Below are positions 8,101 through 14,990 of a stretch of DNA of 15,171 nucleotides, one piece after another (the first letter of the stretch is position 1; each line of letters begins with the position of its first letter). The notes beneath the pieces were generated by a model, which saw only the letters and a program-made list of their open reading frames with translations, was not told the origin of the DNA and did no database searches. This stretch comes from JBBDSU01 sp040904825. GTDB lineage: Bacteria > Actinomycetota > Nitriliruptoria > Nitriliruptorales > Nitriliruptoraceae. The position numbers were made by a program, and so were the translations under genes. The stretch covers positions 1 through 15,171 of the forward strand of contig JBBDSU010000067.1 of assembly GCA_040904825.1 (NCBI GenBank), written 5' to 3'.

Positions 8101-8560
8101 TGCCGAGACGCGCCGACGCCGAAAATCGACGGAGGCCTTCGGTCGAACGGGAGGCGAATGGGCGACCACTTGGGCGAAGCACAGCGAAGTTGAACTCGAT
8201 GTCGCCTCGCTGTTCGTCCGGTTCCCAGCCGACGAGGAAGGTTCCGATCGATGTTTCTGTGATCGCGCCCCGCTCGACATCCCACCCGACGCCCAACGGG
8301 AAAAGCGAAGGCGGGTCAAGTCGCCGCACGGGTGCCGCAGCGGCGACATCAGTGACGACGAGCCCGAAGCAGACAGCGTCGGTGGCGACAATAGGACGTT
8401 CGACAGCAGCTTCAGATGTTCGGTTGGGCTCGCCTGAGTAGGCAACGACGGCCGCCATGGTGACAGCAAGGGTTGCGAGCATCGCCGACGAGCGGCGTAC
8501 GTCCCCCAGCGCAAACGCGCCCAATGTGTGCCCCTCTAGCCCCCGACCGCCCAGTCCCAC
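5174..8560 (-). CDS. Large secreted or membrane-anchored protein: beta-propeller-like region, Fn3-like domains, acidic repeat tail
   Basis: About 1128 residues as assembled, the true length unknown because 100 N lie inside. A basic N-terminus with RR precedes a hydrophobic stretch (SAMLATLAVTMAAVVAYS, about 25-42), a signal peptide or membrane anchor. Residues about 55-450 are beta-rich with recurring GSVDGHLQYWIAS-like strands, suggesting a propeller. Residues 450-510 are an acidic linker. At 515-620 and 622-720 lie two Fn3-like sandwiches with several Cys, and more beta domains follow to about 960. From about 995 the chain is Gly/Asp/Glu-rich, with 6- and 18-residue tandem repeats. I do not recognise a catalytic domain. 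It sits directly before moxR-DUF58-transglutaminase, the place of the fn3 gene in bifidobacterial PFNA clusters, and I infer an extracellular sensing or adhesive role. Start: GTG at 8560 with AAGGG ten bases before it; TTG at 8524 with GAGGGG six bases before it is a good alternative. Confidence 0.85.
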   Translation of the reverse strand: MGLGGRGLEGHTLGAFALGDVRRSSAMLATLAVTMAAVVAYSGEPNRTSEAAVERPIVATDAVCFGLVVTDVAAAAPVRRLDPPSLFPLGVGWDVERGAITETSIGTFLVGWEPDEQRGDIEFNFAVLRPSGRPFASRSTEGLRRFSASARLGSDDPLSADIRVVGGTNESYVTIEESARGIVTVLRLVPDRITGTGAIDSDTDVISIAAAGIAGAYGGTRQLWLVVPAASHPTLYELVAITFSGRDQPVAVRSTDQLLSPHLVSGDGGVIGQAIDGSLGSWRLAGDTEHPAIERTASHGLPDGITGVVEAASVRDSALPSFVISDAMNLVFLTLDDQGSVIAMRRLPRPGALNAVGGVLSGPAMAGIVGSVDGHLQYWIASAHDNELTAVAPPGESCSVRNDVVADRILAPTAGTDVVFLHHPDRQADCVIDLPRSSECRTIDRSTGGIPRPNLAAISEYEQPDEEVVPGVESQTGEVDIPVDDVEEVDLELVGESVSSDPCDIVDPARILADGRPEITNLQAEGDGFSLAWWWSTSDDGCVPSSYEFARVLDASCSANWPSSPSDHLSVHVDIDQTGFSTVWPAQPGEQFAVWVRGLVDGQDSEVGNVDCRTIRIPVAAPPDPTGFSAGTSGDNWSLSWGFSCAIAASCGGERFEVTMEFCAGSARQPFTTAETSLTVPIDDALVGQSVKFSVVTLREGEGATLRSGSASSSCAESVRPPRDGSPGAITLSAPAGENLQVSVGGDARTELIKLLGTSHLDGLTVSVTRSSASASGPAQFSGSSLSADLGTRACFGAEWSVSFSRGDRSISSGSHAANCTTAITDRSLSVSGSGTTLTYQFTVTGMSDDLAAGAEVQAMAITCGSQSTSGTPDVDGDRLSMTLDAAGCLVTSGLTAGATITYPDDTPDATPHDMTNADGSTLVAIFAANEAAIANDHGLAQLLDEYLADADIRAGFPVSINAFSVDAALDLGCDPEDADEHTTNVVVQVALGNESKEYTKTVVCLPIVSEDEHQGEGDDADGSEGEGESDGDDEGDGDDEGXXXXXXXXXXXXXXXXXXXXXXXXXXXXXXXXXXQGQSQGDDEHETGGEGEDQGQSQGDDEHETGGEGEDPGDDNESGNGDGDEDP
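5225..5332. repeat. Two exact 54-bp tandem repeats abutting the assembly gap
   Basis: The copies are 5225-5278 and 5279-5332. On the minus strand each encodes an 18-residue unit, QGQSQGDDEHETGGEGED, in the acidic tail of the large secreted protein. The second copy ends exactly at the first N, so further copies may be missing from the assembly. Confidence 0.95.
5333..5432. other. Assembly gap of exactly 100 N
   Basis: One hundred undetermined bases fill this stretch. A run of exactly 100 is a common placeholder for a gap of unknown size. It splits the acidic tail of the large protein. The open frame happens to agree on both sides, giving Gly/Asp/Glu-rich sequence before and after, but the true distance and frame cannot be known from this sequence. 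Confidence 0.98.
5433..5468. repeat. Two exact 18-bp tandem repeats on the other side of the gap
   Basis: The unit tccccttcgtcgtctccg occurs at 5433-5450 and 5451-5468. On the minus strand it encodes a six-residue acidic unit (DGDDEG) in the C-terminal tail of the large protein. It differs from the 54-bp repeats beyond the gap, so the gap contains at least one change of repeat type. Confidence 0.93.
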
Positions 8561-8664
8561 CCGGACAGTGCCCTTGTTACTTGCTAGCTCAGCATCTCTC
8601 GGCGCGCCCAGCGCCTCGGATACCCCAAAGGTAAGCCGTCCCGACTCATCTCACGCCACAGACA

Positions 8665-9900
8665 TTAGCGATTCTTGTTGGCAAACGTCAGGCGCCAGCG
8701 TTCAGTCCATGCTGCCGCGAGGAGTGCGAGCAGGCCGAAGCCCGCGAACCCTGTCCACATGGGGATCACCGTGCCGTTGAACGATTGGTCGACAACCGAT
8801 CCGAGCAGGGCGCCGACGGCGATCTGGGTGGCACCGATGATGGCAGTCGCGGTGCCCGCAATCGCGGCCATGTTGGTCATCGCTAGCGACAGCATGTTGG
8901 GAATGATCATCGCGTGGCCAACCAGCATCGGTGCGGTCCCGAGCACGAATCCCCAGACGCCTGGATTGCTGCCTGTGGCGATGCCGGCGATGAGCGTGGC
9001 GGTGGCAGTTGCGCCGTATGCGACTAAGGCGGTGTGGGCGACGCGCCTGGTGCCGAACTGGCCGACGAGGCGAGCGTTGAGGAGCATGCCGCAACCCATG
9101 GCTGCGGCCAGGCCGCCGAACAGGTACGGAAACAACTCGGGCCGCCCAAGTGCCCGGCTGATCACGATCTCTGAGCTGGCCAAGTACGACATGAAGGCGC
9201 CGTACAGCAGCGTCATCGCCACCATGTAACCCATGGCGGCACGGTCGCGAACCACTAGCCGGAAGGTGATGGACAGCTGCCGAGGGGACAGGCCAGTGCG
9301 GTGTTCGTCCTTGAGCGTTTCGGGGAGGCGTGTGGCCCAGACCACCATCAGCGCTGCCGCCAGCAGACAGACGCCGAAGACCCAGCGCCACGGGGCGATC
9401 ACCAGGATCGAAGCGCCGATCGAGGGAGCGACGATCGGCACGAGTATGAAGACTGCCATCACAAACGACATCGTCCGGGACATGTCATCACCGTCGTGGG
9501 TATCCCTGATCACTGCCATCGTGACGACCCGCGACGCCGCAGCGCCGAAGCCCCATATGAAGCGGCTGACGAGGAGCAGTGCGAGCGTCGTCGAGGCTGT
9601 GGCTGCCGCTGCCCCGGCAAGGTAGATACCGAAACCGAGGAACAGCGCCGGGCGGCGCCCAAACCGGTCGGACAAGGGGCCATAGACCAGCTGCCCCAGT
9701 GCCATGCCGACCATGTAGGCGGTAACAAGCCCGGCGACGGCGGTCGAGTCGGCACCTAATCCGAGTTCAGCGCGGATCTCCCCGAGTGCGGGCAGCATGA
9801 TGTCGATGCCCAGCGCTCCCAGTGCGGTGGCCAGCGCGATGAGTGCGATGAATTCGCGGCGACCGAGCGGCTCAATGCTGCCGCGGCCTGCAGGTGTCAA
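8665..9900 (-). CDS. MFS transporter, Bcr/CflA-like drug:H+ antiporter (DHA1)
   Basis: A protein of 411 residues with about twelve hydrophobic segments, the normal size for the 12-TM DHA1 group. TM1 carries ALGIDIMLPALGEI, close to the D-x-x-LPALP pattern of the Bcr/CflA subfamily. MFS motif A, GPLSDRFGRRP, lies in the TM2-TM3 loop (about 74-84). A cytoplasmic central loop (LPETLKDEHRTGLSPRQL, about 192-209) separates the halves. Such proteins export drugs or metabolites, such as bicyclomycin, chloramphenicol or sulfonamides, in exchange for protons at the inner membrane; the substrate here cannot be told. The only plausible start is a TTG at 9900 whose bases overlap the stop of the zinc-ribbon gene (TTGA), so translation is probably coupled to that gene. 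The stop is TAA, and 104 bases then precede the large secreted-protein gene. Confidence 0.92.
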   Translation of the reverse strand: MTPAGRGSIEPLGRREFIALIALATALGALGIDIMLPALGEIRAELGLGADSTAVAGLVTAYMVGMALGQLVYGPLSDRFGRRPALFLGFGIYLAGAAAATASTTLALLLVSRFIWGFGAAASRVVTMAVIRDTHDGDDMSRTMSFVMAVFILVPIVAPSIGASILVIAPWRWVFGVCLLAAALMVVWATRLPETLKDEHRTGLSPRQLSITFRLVVRDRAAMGYMVAMTLLYGAFMSYLASSEIVISRALGRPELFPYLFGGLAAAMGCGMLLNARLVGQFGTRRVAHTALVAYGATATATLIAGIATGSNPGVWGFVLGTAPMLVGHAMIIPNMLSLAMTNMAAIAGTATAIIGATQIAVGALLGSVVDQSFNGTVIPMWTGFAGFGLLALLAAAWTERWRLTFANKNR

Positions 9901-10121
9901 TTCGCGCAGCCGCAGGAGCCTCCACAGCAGCCACCTGGTGATCCTGCCATCGGCAGGGTTCTGTCGCCGCCCGCCGTGGCGGGTCGCGTAATCAGCGAGG
10001 GGAGGCGGACACTGTCAGTTGCTCCGCATCCACAATCGATGGCGCTGTCGGCGTCGTCGCGCGGTCGCAGCGCATCGAACGTGGCGCCGCAGGCTCGGCA
10101 GCGATAGTCGTAGAGAGGCAT
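9897..10121 (-). CDS. FmdB-family zinc-ribbon protein
   Basis: A protein of 74 residues beginning MPLYDYRCRACGATFDAL, the typical start of the FmdB putative regulatory family. The first metal knuckle is C-R-A-C. The second half reads DCGCG, so the usual CxxC spacing there is CxC or shifted. The C-terminus is Gly/Cys-rich (GGCCGGSCGCAN), as in many members. A zinc-binding cytoplasmic role is expected, but the function of the family is not firmly known; FmdB itself was proposed as a regulator of formamidase and amide uptake. The ATG at 10121 is chosen because it gives the canonical N-terminus; an in-frame GTG at 10142 would add seven residues. The stop overlaps the start of the MFS gene, so the two are likely one transcript. 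Confidence 0.9.
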   Translation of the reverse strand: MPLYDYRCRACGATFDALRPRDDADSAIDCGCGATDSVRLPSLITRPATAGGDRTLPMAGSPGGCCGGSCGCAN

Positions 10122-10331
10122 GACATCAGCGTAGGCCACCAAGGTCGACGCTGATGCGCTGGTTGAACCTTGATGCCGGGGCCGACCATGCCATGCGACC
10201 GCGTCCGTGAGCCTCGGGTCGCGTGATGCCGCACAGGCGGTACCGTCCGCGCTTTGCGTCGCATGGGATCAGGCGGTGACGTTGATGTGCTGCCGCGGGG
10301 TGTGGAGTCTTACGATGGGACGGGCATCGTG
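10122..10331. promoter_or_regulatory. Divergent intergenic region between the zinc-ribbon and CotH genes
   Basis: These 210 bases separate two divergent genes and must hold their promoters unless transcription enters from elsewhere. On the plus strand TACGAT (10311-10316) fits a TAnnnT -10 box about 15 bases before the CotH ATG, which would leave only a very short leader; no good -35 is at the right distance. On the minus strand TACGCT stands eight bases before the zinc-ribbon ATG, again without a clear -35. I see no convincing operator palindrome, riboswitch or small gene. Confidence 0.3.
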
Positions 10332-13214
10332 ATGCGATTGTTGGCCAGTCGCGACCGATTTGTCGGGATTGCGGCTGTCATCGGCGTCATCCTGCTGGGC
10401 TTGGCAGGGGTCGCCGCTTCAGCGGTGCGGTTGCTCCCGACGATATTGTCGCTGGACGTTGTCGCCAGGTCCGCCGACGCGATCGGGATCGGTGTCGATC
10501 GTGCGGTGGCGTCTGCGCTCAGTGACGTCATCTGGCTGTCGATCCGCCGTCCCGTCATCGTTGCCCTTGGGACAGGACTCGTTCTTATCGCCGTCGCCGC
10601 GATACGCAGCGCTCTGGTAGCCCGATCGGTTCAGGCCGCGGCAGCCGAGCGTGAACAGATGAGGGATTACGAGGCCTTTGAAGTAGAACTGCCCAAAGAC
10701 ATGCGGCCGCTGCCGATCAAGCGGATCGCGCTGGCCATCGTAGTTCTGGGGATTTTGGCCGGCCTTGCGGTCTTTGGGCCTCGCCTAGCGGGCCAGGGGC
10801 TTTTCGGCGGCGAGTCGGAGGATGACGGGCCGGTAGTTCCCGTGGCAAGCGATGTGCTGATCACGCAGTTCGTGGCTTCCAACGGCAGCGTGGGGCAAGA
10901 CGAGGACGGCGACCGGTCCGACTGGATCGAGTTGCACAACCCGTCGGGTGAACCTGTGGAGTTGGCCGGCCACTATCTGTCGGACGACGACGATGAACCT
11001 GATCGGTGGCGCCTGCCTGACGTCACGATTGACGCAGGTGGCTATCTACTGGTGTGGGCCTCAGGCAAAGATCGCGATGACCCCGCTGGTGAGTTGCACA
11101 CCGACTTCAGTCTTGATCAGAACGGTGAACCGCTCCTGTTGGTCGCGCCAGACGGTGAGACGGTCATCGATCGTCTTGAACCTGTGTTCCTGCCACGGAA
11201 CATCGCTAGGGGACGCGATCCGACTGACGGTGATCGCATCTGCTATTTCGTCGTGCCGACGCCCGGCGAGGCCAACGTCGATGAGTGCTTCGACGATCTC
11301 ACCCTGGGTGCGCCCCGATTGTCGACGACCAGCGGATTTTACGAACAGCCTTTCGGACTTGAGATCGAGGTTGACGACCCGAACGCGACCATCATCTACA
11401 CGCTCGACGGTTCCTATCCGGATCTGGATCACAATCCCGATCGGACGCTGATCTACGACGGTCCGTTGCGCATCGTCGATCGCACGCCGGAACCGGAGCG
11501 ACTGTCGCGCATCGAGGTGACGATTCCCGAGGGACTAGGGGCGTTTTCCACCGTGCCGCTGCCGCCTTTCGAAGCATCGATCGACAAGTCAACAGTCGTA
11601 CGAGCACGGTCTCCGTATGGCGCCGAGACGGTCGCGACATACTTCGTGGGCCCTGACATGGTTCGTGCCGACCTGCCGGTGGTCTCGCTGGTCCTTGACG
11701 AGGAGTATCTCTTCGATGACGAGATCGGCATCTACGTGCCTGGGAATGTCTTCGCGGAATTCCTCGAGAGCGATGACTACGACCCGGAGATGGTCGTCTC
11801 CCAGATGCCGACGAACTACAACCAGCGTGGTCGTGACTGGGAACGTCCACCGATGGGGCAACACCACCGTGCGGTCGTGTTCGAACATTGCGCCCCTGGG
11901 GGCGTATGTGATTATCAGCGCAACGTGGGCTTGCGGATCCACGGTGGCGCGACCCGTGCGTTCCACCAGAAGTCGCTGCGGTTGTACGCGCGCAACGATT
12001 ACGGCGACCGTGTCTTCGCCTATCCGTTCTTCAGCGACCGGGCTCCAGTCGGTCATCGGCGTCTCTTGATGCGCAACTCCGGCAACGATCAGGGCCGCAC
12101 GATGATCATCGACGGCTACTTGCAGGCGCTCATGACCCACTTCAGGGCCGATACGCAGGCATTCCAGCCGGTTGTGGTTTTCATCAATGGTGAGTACTGG
12201 GGCATTCACAATTTCCGTGAACGCTACGACCAGCACTACCTCGAGCTCTACTACGGCGCCGATCCGGATTCAGTGGTTATGTTCGAAGGTGGGCTGGCCG
12301 CCGATACTGCTGGCCGTGAGTTGCTCGAGTTTGTTGCAAGTAGTGATCCGACCTCGGAGTCGACCCTCGCTCGGATCGAGCGGGAGATGGATCTCGATAG
12401 TTGGATCGACTTCCTCGTTGCCCACATGTTCGCCGGCAATCCGGACTGGCCGGGTCGCAACGAACGGATGTGGCGGCAACCGGACGGTCCCGACAGAGTC
12501 GGTGAAGGGTTCCTTGACGGCAGGTGGCGGTGGCAGATCGTCGACTTGGACCAGATGGGCGGACGTCTCGGGCTCTACGACGAGACCTACGACGTGCTAA
12601 GCGATCGGTTTGCCCCCACCGCCGACATCGATTTCGAAGGTGGATCACCAGCGTTGTTCACCTGGTTGATGGACAACGATGAGGTGCGGCAGCGGTTCAT
12701 CGTTCGGTTCGCCGACCACCTCAACACCAGTTTCGACCCCGATCGCGCGTCCCGCGTGCTGACCGAGACCGTTGAGGCGATCGAGGACGAGATGCCTCGC
12801 CATGAGGCGCGGTATCCCCTCTTTGACGACATCGATTGGCGAGACCAACTCGAGCAGCTTGACACGTTCATGCAACTACGACCCGACGCTGTGCGCGGAC
12901 ACATTGCGACACGGTTCGGCTTGGCGGGCCAAATGACGTTGGACGTCGCGACTGATCCCGACGGCGGATTCGTGCGGGTCAACACCATTGCGATTGACGG
13001 GACGACACCGGGTGTCGCGGATCCAGCGAACTGGCAAGGCACCTATTTCATCGGCGTGCCGCTGCGGATCGAAGCGGTGCCGTGGGCGGGACACGAATTC
13101 GTGCGCTGGGAAGGGCCTTCCGCTGATCTCGCTGGCATCGATGCGACAAATCCCGTGATCGAATTTGAGCCGGACGACGATATGGATCTCATCGCGGTGT
13201 TCGCCTCGTCGTGA
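10332..13214 (+). CDS. Membrane-anchored CotH-kinase family protein with LTD and chitobiase-C-like domains
   Basis: A protein of 960 residues. Hydrophobic segments lie near residues 10-34, 73-97 and 131-150. A lamin-tail domain follows (DRSDWIELHNPSGEPVELAG, about 194-213), then a chitobiase/hexosaminidase C-terminal-like module (IIYTLDGSYPDLD, about 354-366). The CotH domain (about 445-830) shows LRIHGGATRAFHQKSLRLYA (534-553), MRNSGND (580-586), FINGEYWGIHNFRERYD (617-633) and WRWQIVDLDQMGG (732-744). The last 60 residues resemble an InlB B-repeat/bacterial repeat (GHEFVRWEG ... LIAVFASS). Bacillus CotH is an atypical protein kinase acting on spore-coat proteins, and the Lys of QKSLR and the DLD are plausible ATP/Mg ligands. 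Topology puts the domains outside the cell. The start is the ATG at 10332 (GTG at 10329 also possible); a TTG at 10254 is longer but lacks support. The gene is convergent with the VTC/DUF4956 operon. Confidence 0.93.
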   Translation: MRLLASRDRFVGIAAVIGVILLGLAGVAASAVRLLPTILSLDVVARSADAIGIGVDRAVASALSDVIWLSIRRPVIVALGTGLVLIAVAAIRSALVARSVQAAAAEREQMRDYEAFEVELPKDMRPLPIKRIALAIVVLGILAGLAVFGPRLAGQGLFGGESEDDGPVVPVASDVLITQFVASNGSVGQDEDGDRSDWIELHNPSGEPVELAGHYLSDDDDEPDRWRLPDVTIDAGGYLLVWASGKDRDDPAGELHTDFSLDQNGEPLLLVAPDGETVIDRLEPVFLPRNIARGRDPTDGDRICYFVVPTPGEANVDECFDDLTLGAPRLSTTSGFYEQPFGLEIEVDDPNATIIYTLDGSYPDLDHNPDRTLIYDGPLRIVDRTPEPERLSRIEVTIPEGLGAFSTVPLPPFEASIDKSTVVRARSPYGAETVATYFVGPDMVRADLPVVSLVLDEEYLFDDEIGIYVPGNVFAEFLESDDYDPEMVVSQMPTNYNQRGRDWERPPMGQHHRAVVFEHCAPGGVCDYQRNVGLRIHGGATRAFHQKSLRLYARNDYGDRVFAYPFFSDRAPVGHRRLLMRNSGNDQGRTMIIDGYLQALMTHFRADTQAFQPVVVFINGEYWGIHNFRERYDQHYLELYYGADPDSVVMFEGGLAADTAGRELLEFVASSDPTSESTLARIEREMDLDSWIDFLVAHMFAGNPDWPGRNERMWRQPDGPDRVGEGFLDGRWRWQIVDLDQMGGRLGLYDETYDVLSDRFAPTADIDFEGGSPALFTWLMDNDEVRQRFIVRFADHLNTSFDPDRASRVLTETVEAIEDEMPRHEARYPLFDDIDWRDQLEQLDTFMQLRPDAVRGHIATRFGLAGQMTLDVATDPDGGFVRVNTIAIDGTTPGVADPANWQGTYFIGVPLRIEAVPWAGHEFVRWEGPSADLAGIDATNPVIEFEPDDDMDLIAVFASS

Positions 13215-13220
13215 TGACGG

Positions 13221-14063
13221 CTAAGGCTGCCTGGCTACGGCGGGATCGGCTGCGATGTGGCGGGTCTCGGCGTGGTCGGGTTGGTGTGCCCCAGCGCCAG
13301 TGAGCGTGCGCACTGACCGCTGCCACGGGCTGGCTGGCAGGTCCGCATGGAGTACGGCGATGCCGAGGCAGTACTTGCTGAGGCGGCGCTCTCGTGCGCC
13401 GACGTTGCGAAGGGCTCGGCCGCTGGACGAACGCCGTTGCGGCGACTTGGCCTCAGCGATTGCCCAGCCTTCGTCGAAGGCAACCGAGCATTCTCCGTCG
13501 GTGACCGACAGGACCGTGTCGATCGTGACGCGCTCGTCAGCGGTGAGGTCGACGAGCGTGGAACGCTGAAACGACGTCTCGACAGTCCACGACAATTCGG
13601 TCAGCACCGAAAGGTCGAGATCGAGCCCGTAGTGGTGCCGCAATGTCGCGGCAATGAACGTGTGGCCATCGGCATCAAGTTCGTAGGGTGAGGCGCCTGT
13701 GTGAGGACGCCGGTACTTGACGGTCTGTCCGCGCGCGGACTTGCACTTGACCTCGAGCATCCCTGATGCAGGGTCACCGTAGTGTCGTGTGCGGATCTTG
13801 AATCTCCGGCGACGACCCTGGCGATGCATACGAAACGTCGCGAAGTCAGGCGTGTCGAAGTAGACGCTGAGATAGTCGAACGTGCGGCGCCCGTCGATAT
13901 CAAGCGCGCCGAAGTCGCCGGCAAGGTCCGACAGCAGGGTGGGTGTTGCTGCGGTGCTTACGAGGTACTTGCGGTCGTAGCGGGCCATTGCGCTGACATC
14001 ATCGATGTCGCTGAGCGCGACGGGCGACAGCGTGTCGAGCACCGTCGTCGTGCCGGTGGTCAC
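13221..14063 (-). CDS. VTC-domain protein (polyphosphate polymerase-like, triphosphate-tunnel fold)
   Basis: A protein of 280 residues covering a whole VTC domain. The tunnel residues known from yeast Vtc4-type enzymes are recognisable in order: R31-K32 in RYDRKYLV, SVYFDT (66-71), R87/K89/R91/R93 in RFKIRTRHYG, E104/K106 in LEVKCK, K116/R118 in VKYRR, R178 in DERVTID, E204/K206 in AEAKSPQ, and S229-K230 in SKYCLG. With this set intact I expect a metal-dependent polyphosphate polymerase-like or polyphosphate-binding activity. No SPX domain and no membrane segment are present, unlike eukaryotic VTC subunits. Its GTG start overlaps the stop of the DUF4956 gene by four bases (GTGA), so it is probably made together with that membrane protein, which may anchor it. 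The last 40 residues are less conserved. The stop lies six bases from the stop of the convergent CotH gene. Confidence 0.93.
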   Translation of the reverse strand: MTTGTTTVLDTLSPVALSDIDDVSAMARYDRKYLVSTAATPTLLSDLAGDFGALDIDGRRTFDYLSVYFDTPDFATFRMHRQGRRRRFKIRTRHYGDPASGMLEVKCKSARGQTVKYRRPHTGASPYELDADGHTFIAATLRHHYGLDLDLSVLTELSWTVETSFQRSTLVDLTADERVTIDTVLSVTDGECSVAFDEGWAIAEAKSPQRRSSSGRALRNVGARERRLSKYCLGIAVLHADLPASPWQRSVRTLTGAGAHQPDHAETRHIAADPAVARQP

Positions 14064-14815
14064 GCGTCACTCTTTGCTCGAGGGTGGGGACGTCGGGCGA
14101 TCCGGACGCGGACGTCGACACGGGTCGTTTCCCGCACGAAGTCGACGCTTTGGACGATCATGTGCTTGACCTCGCCGCCGAGTCGTTGTTCCAAATCGGC
14201 GCGCAATGCCTGCGGGTCGCTGTGGATCGTTTCAAGTTCGACACGGAACTGCTGATGGCGGTCGTAAGGCAGCAACCACGGGTGGTCAGCGAGGTACATC
14301 GCCGTCACCAGCACGGTCGCGAACAGGATCTTGTCGGCGACGGCGAGCCCTGGCAGTCCCATCAGTAGGCCTAGGACCAGCGACACCATCGTGTAGCCGA
14401 TTTCAGCCTGGGTCGTCTCGTCAGAGCGCAGCCTGACGATCGACAGCACCGCAAACAGCCCGAAACCCACACCGATGGTCAGCGGCGCACTGCCGACCGC
14501 TGCAGAGATACTGAAGATGCTGATGTTGAAGGCGATGTAGCCCAGGAACAGGTCGCGCCGGCGATGGCGGCGGAAGTACAGGCCGTAGGCCAGCACCACG
14601 ATGGCAACGACGTTGATCGCCAGGTCGCGAAGAACATTGGGAATGGCAAACTCCACGAAAACCCCACTGTCGTCGACGACCACCTGGATCCAGAACTCAG
14701 GGAACGTAGCCCACTGGCCGGTCGTGCGAAGTGTTCTCCAGGCGAGGTAGTGACTGCGCTGGGTGGGCTCGAGCTTTTCCACCGAGGTAGCCGCCGACGA
14801 CACGTGGTGCTGCAC
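14060..14815 (-). CDS. DUF4956 domain-containing membrane protein
   Basis: A protein of 251 residues as read from a GTG at 14815. Four hydrophobic segments lie between about residues 62 and 175. A basic loop follows the first (YFRRHRRRDL), and the conserved GFGLFAVLSIVRLRSDETTQ lies in the middle. A C-terminal soluble domain of about 75 residues follows (HPWLLPYDRHQQFRVELE onward). DUF4956 proteins have no established activity; they are commonly encoded beside VTC-domain and CotH genes, as here, and I infer that they anchor or transport for the VTC partner. The first 53 residues are not typical of the family. A GTG at 14656 (VEFAIPNVLRDLAINV) would give the usual N-terminus and has GGGG five bases upstream. 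The extension nevertheless has high third-position GC, so both starts stay open. The stop overlaps the VTC start. Confidence 0.88.
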   Translation of the reverse strand: MQHHVSSAATSVEKLEPTQRSHYLAWRTLRTTGQWATFPEFWIQVVVDDSGVFVEFAIPNVLRDLAINVVAIVVLAYGLYFRRHRRRDLFLGYIAFNISIFSISAAVGSAPLTIGVGFGLFAVLSIVRLRSDETTQAEIGYTMVSLVLGLLMGLPGLAVADKILFATVLVTAMYLADHPWLLPYDRHQQFRVELETIHSDPQALRADLEQRLGGEVKHMIVQSVDFVRETTRVDVRVRIARRPHPRAKSDA

Positions 14816-14823
14816 GGTCGACC

Positions 14824-14990
14824 ATGTCTCAGGTTGTGATGATCCGATGCGCCGCCTTCCTCCGAGGCATCAACTCGGGAGGAAGGCGGGTCACCGGATC
14901 ACAGTTGCGTGCGCTGTTCGTCGCGCTTGGGTTCAGGGACGCCGCGAGCTTCCTCGCCAGCAGCAACGTCGCCTTCGATACAGGCGACAG
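14824..14990 (+). pseudogene. Truncated DUF1697 gene (N-terminal remnant)
   Basis: From the ATG at 14824 (or, better for the family, the ATG at 14839) the frame reads MIRCAAFLRGINSGGRRVTG, then LRALFVALGFRDAASFLASS and NVAFDTGD. This is the start of DUF1697 proteins (consensus LLRGINVGG ... LGF.dv.T...SGNVvF), which are normally about 180 residues long. After about 55 residues the homology stops at 14990, where the tRNA-Phe terminator begins. The frame continues only as nonsense through the terminator and tRNA-Phe to a stop at 15126, inside tRNA-Asp. The remnant therefore lacks roughly two thirds of the gene and is unlikely to be functional. It starts eight bases from the longest start of the divergent DUF4956 gene. 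Confidence 0.72.

Noticed and set aside
7547..8437. Long plus-strand open frame of 296 codons
   Set aside because: It lies wholly antisense to the large secreted-protein gene, whose minus-strand frame gives a coherent signal sequence and beta domains. The plus-strand translation resembles no family and is an effect of high GC.
11589..12236. Minus-strand frame of 215 codons inside the CotH gene
   Set aside because: The plus strand here encodes clear CotH motifs. The antisense translation has no recognisable features and no ribosome binding site was seen.
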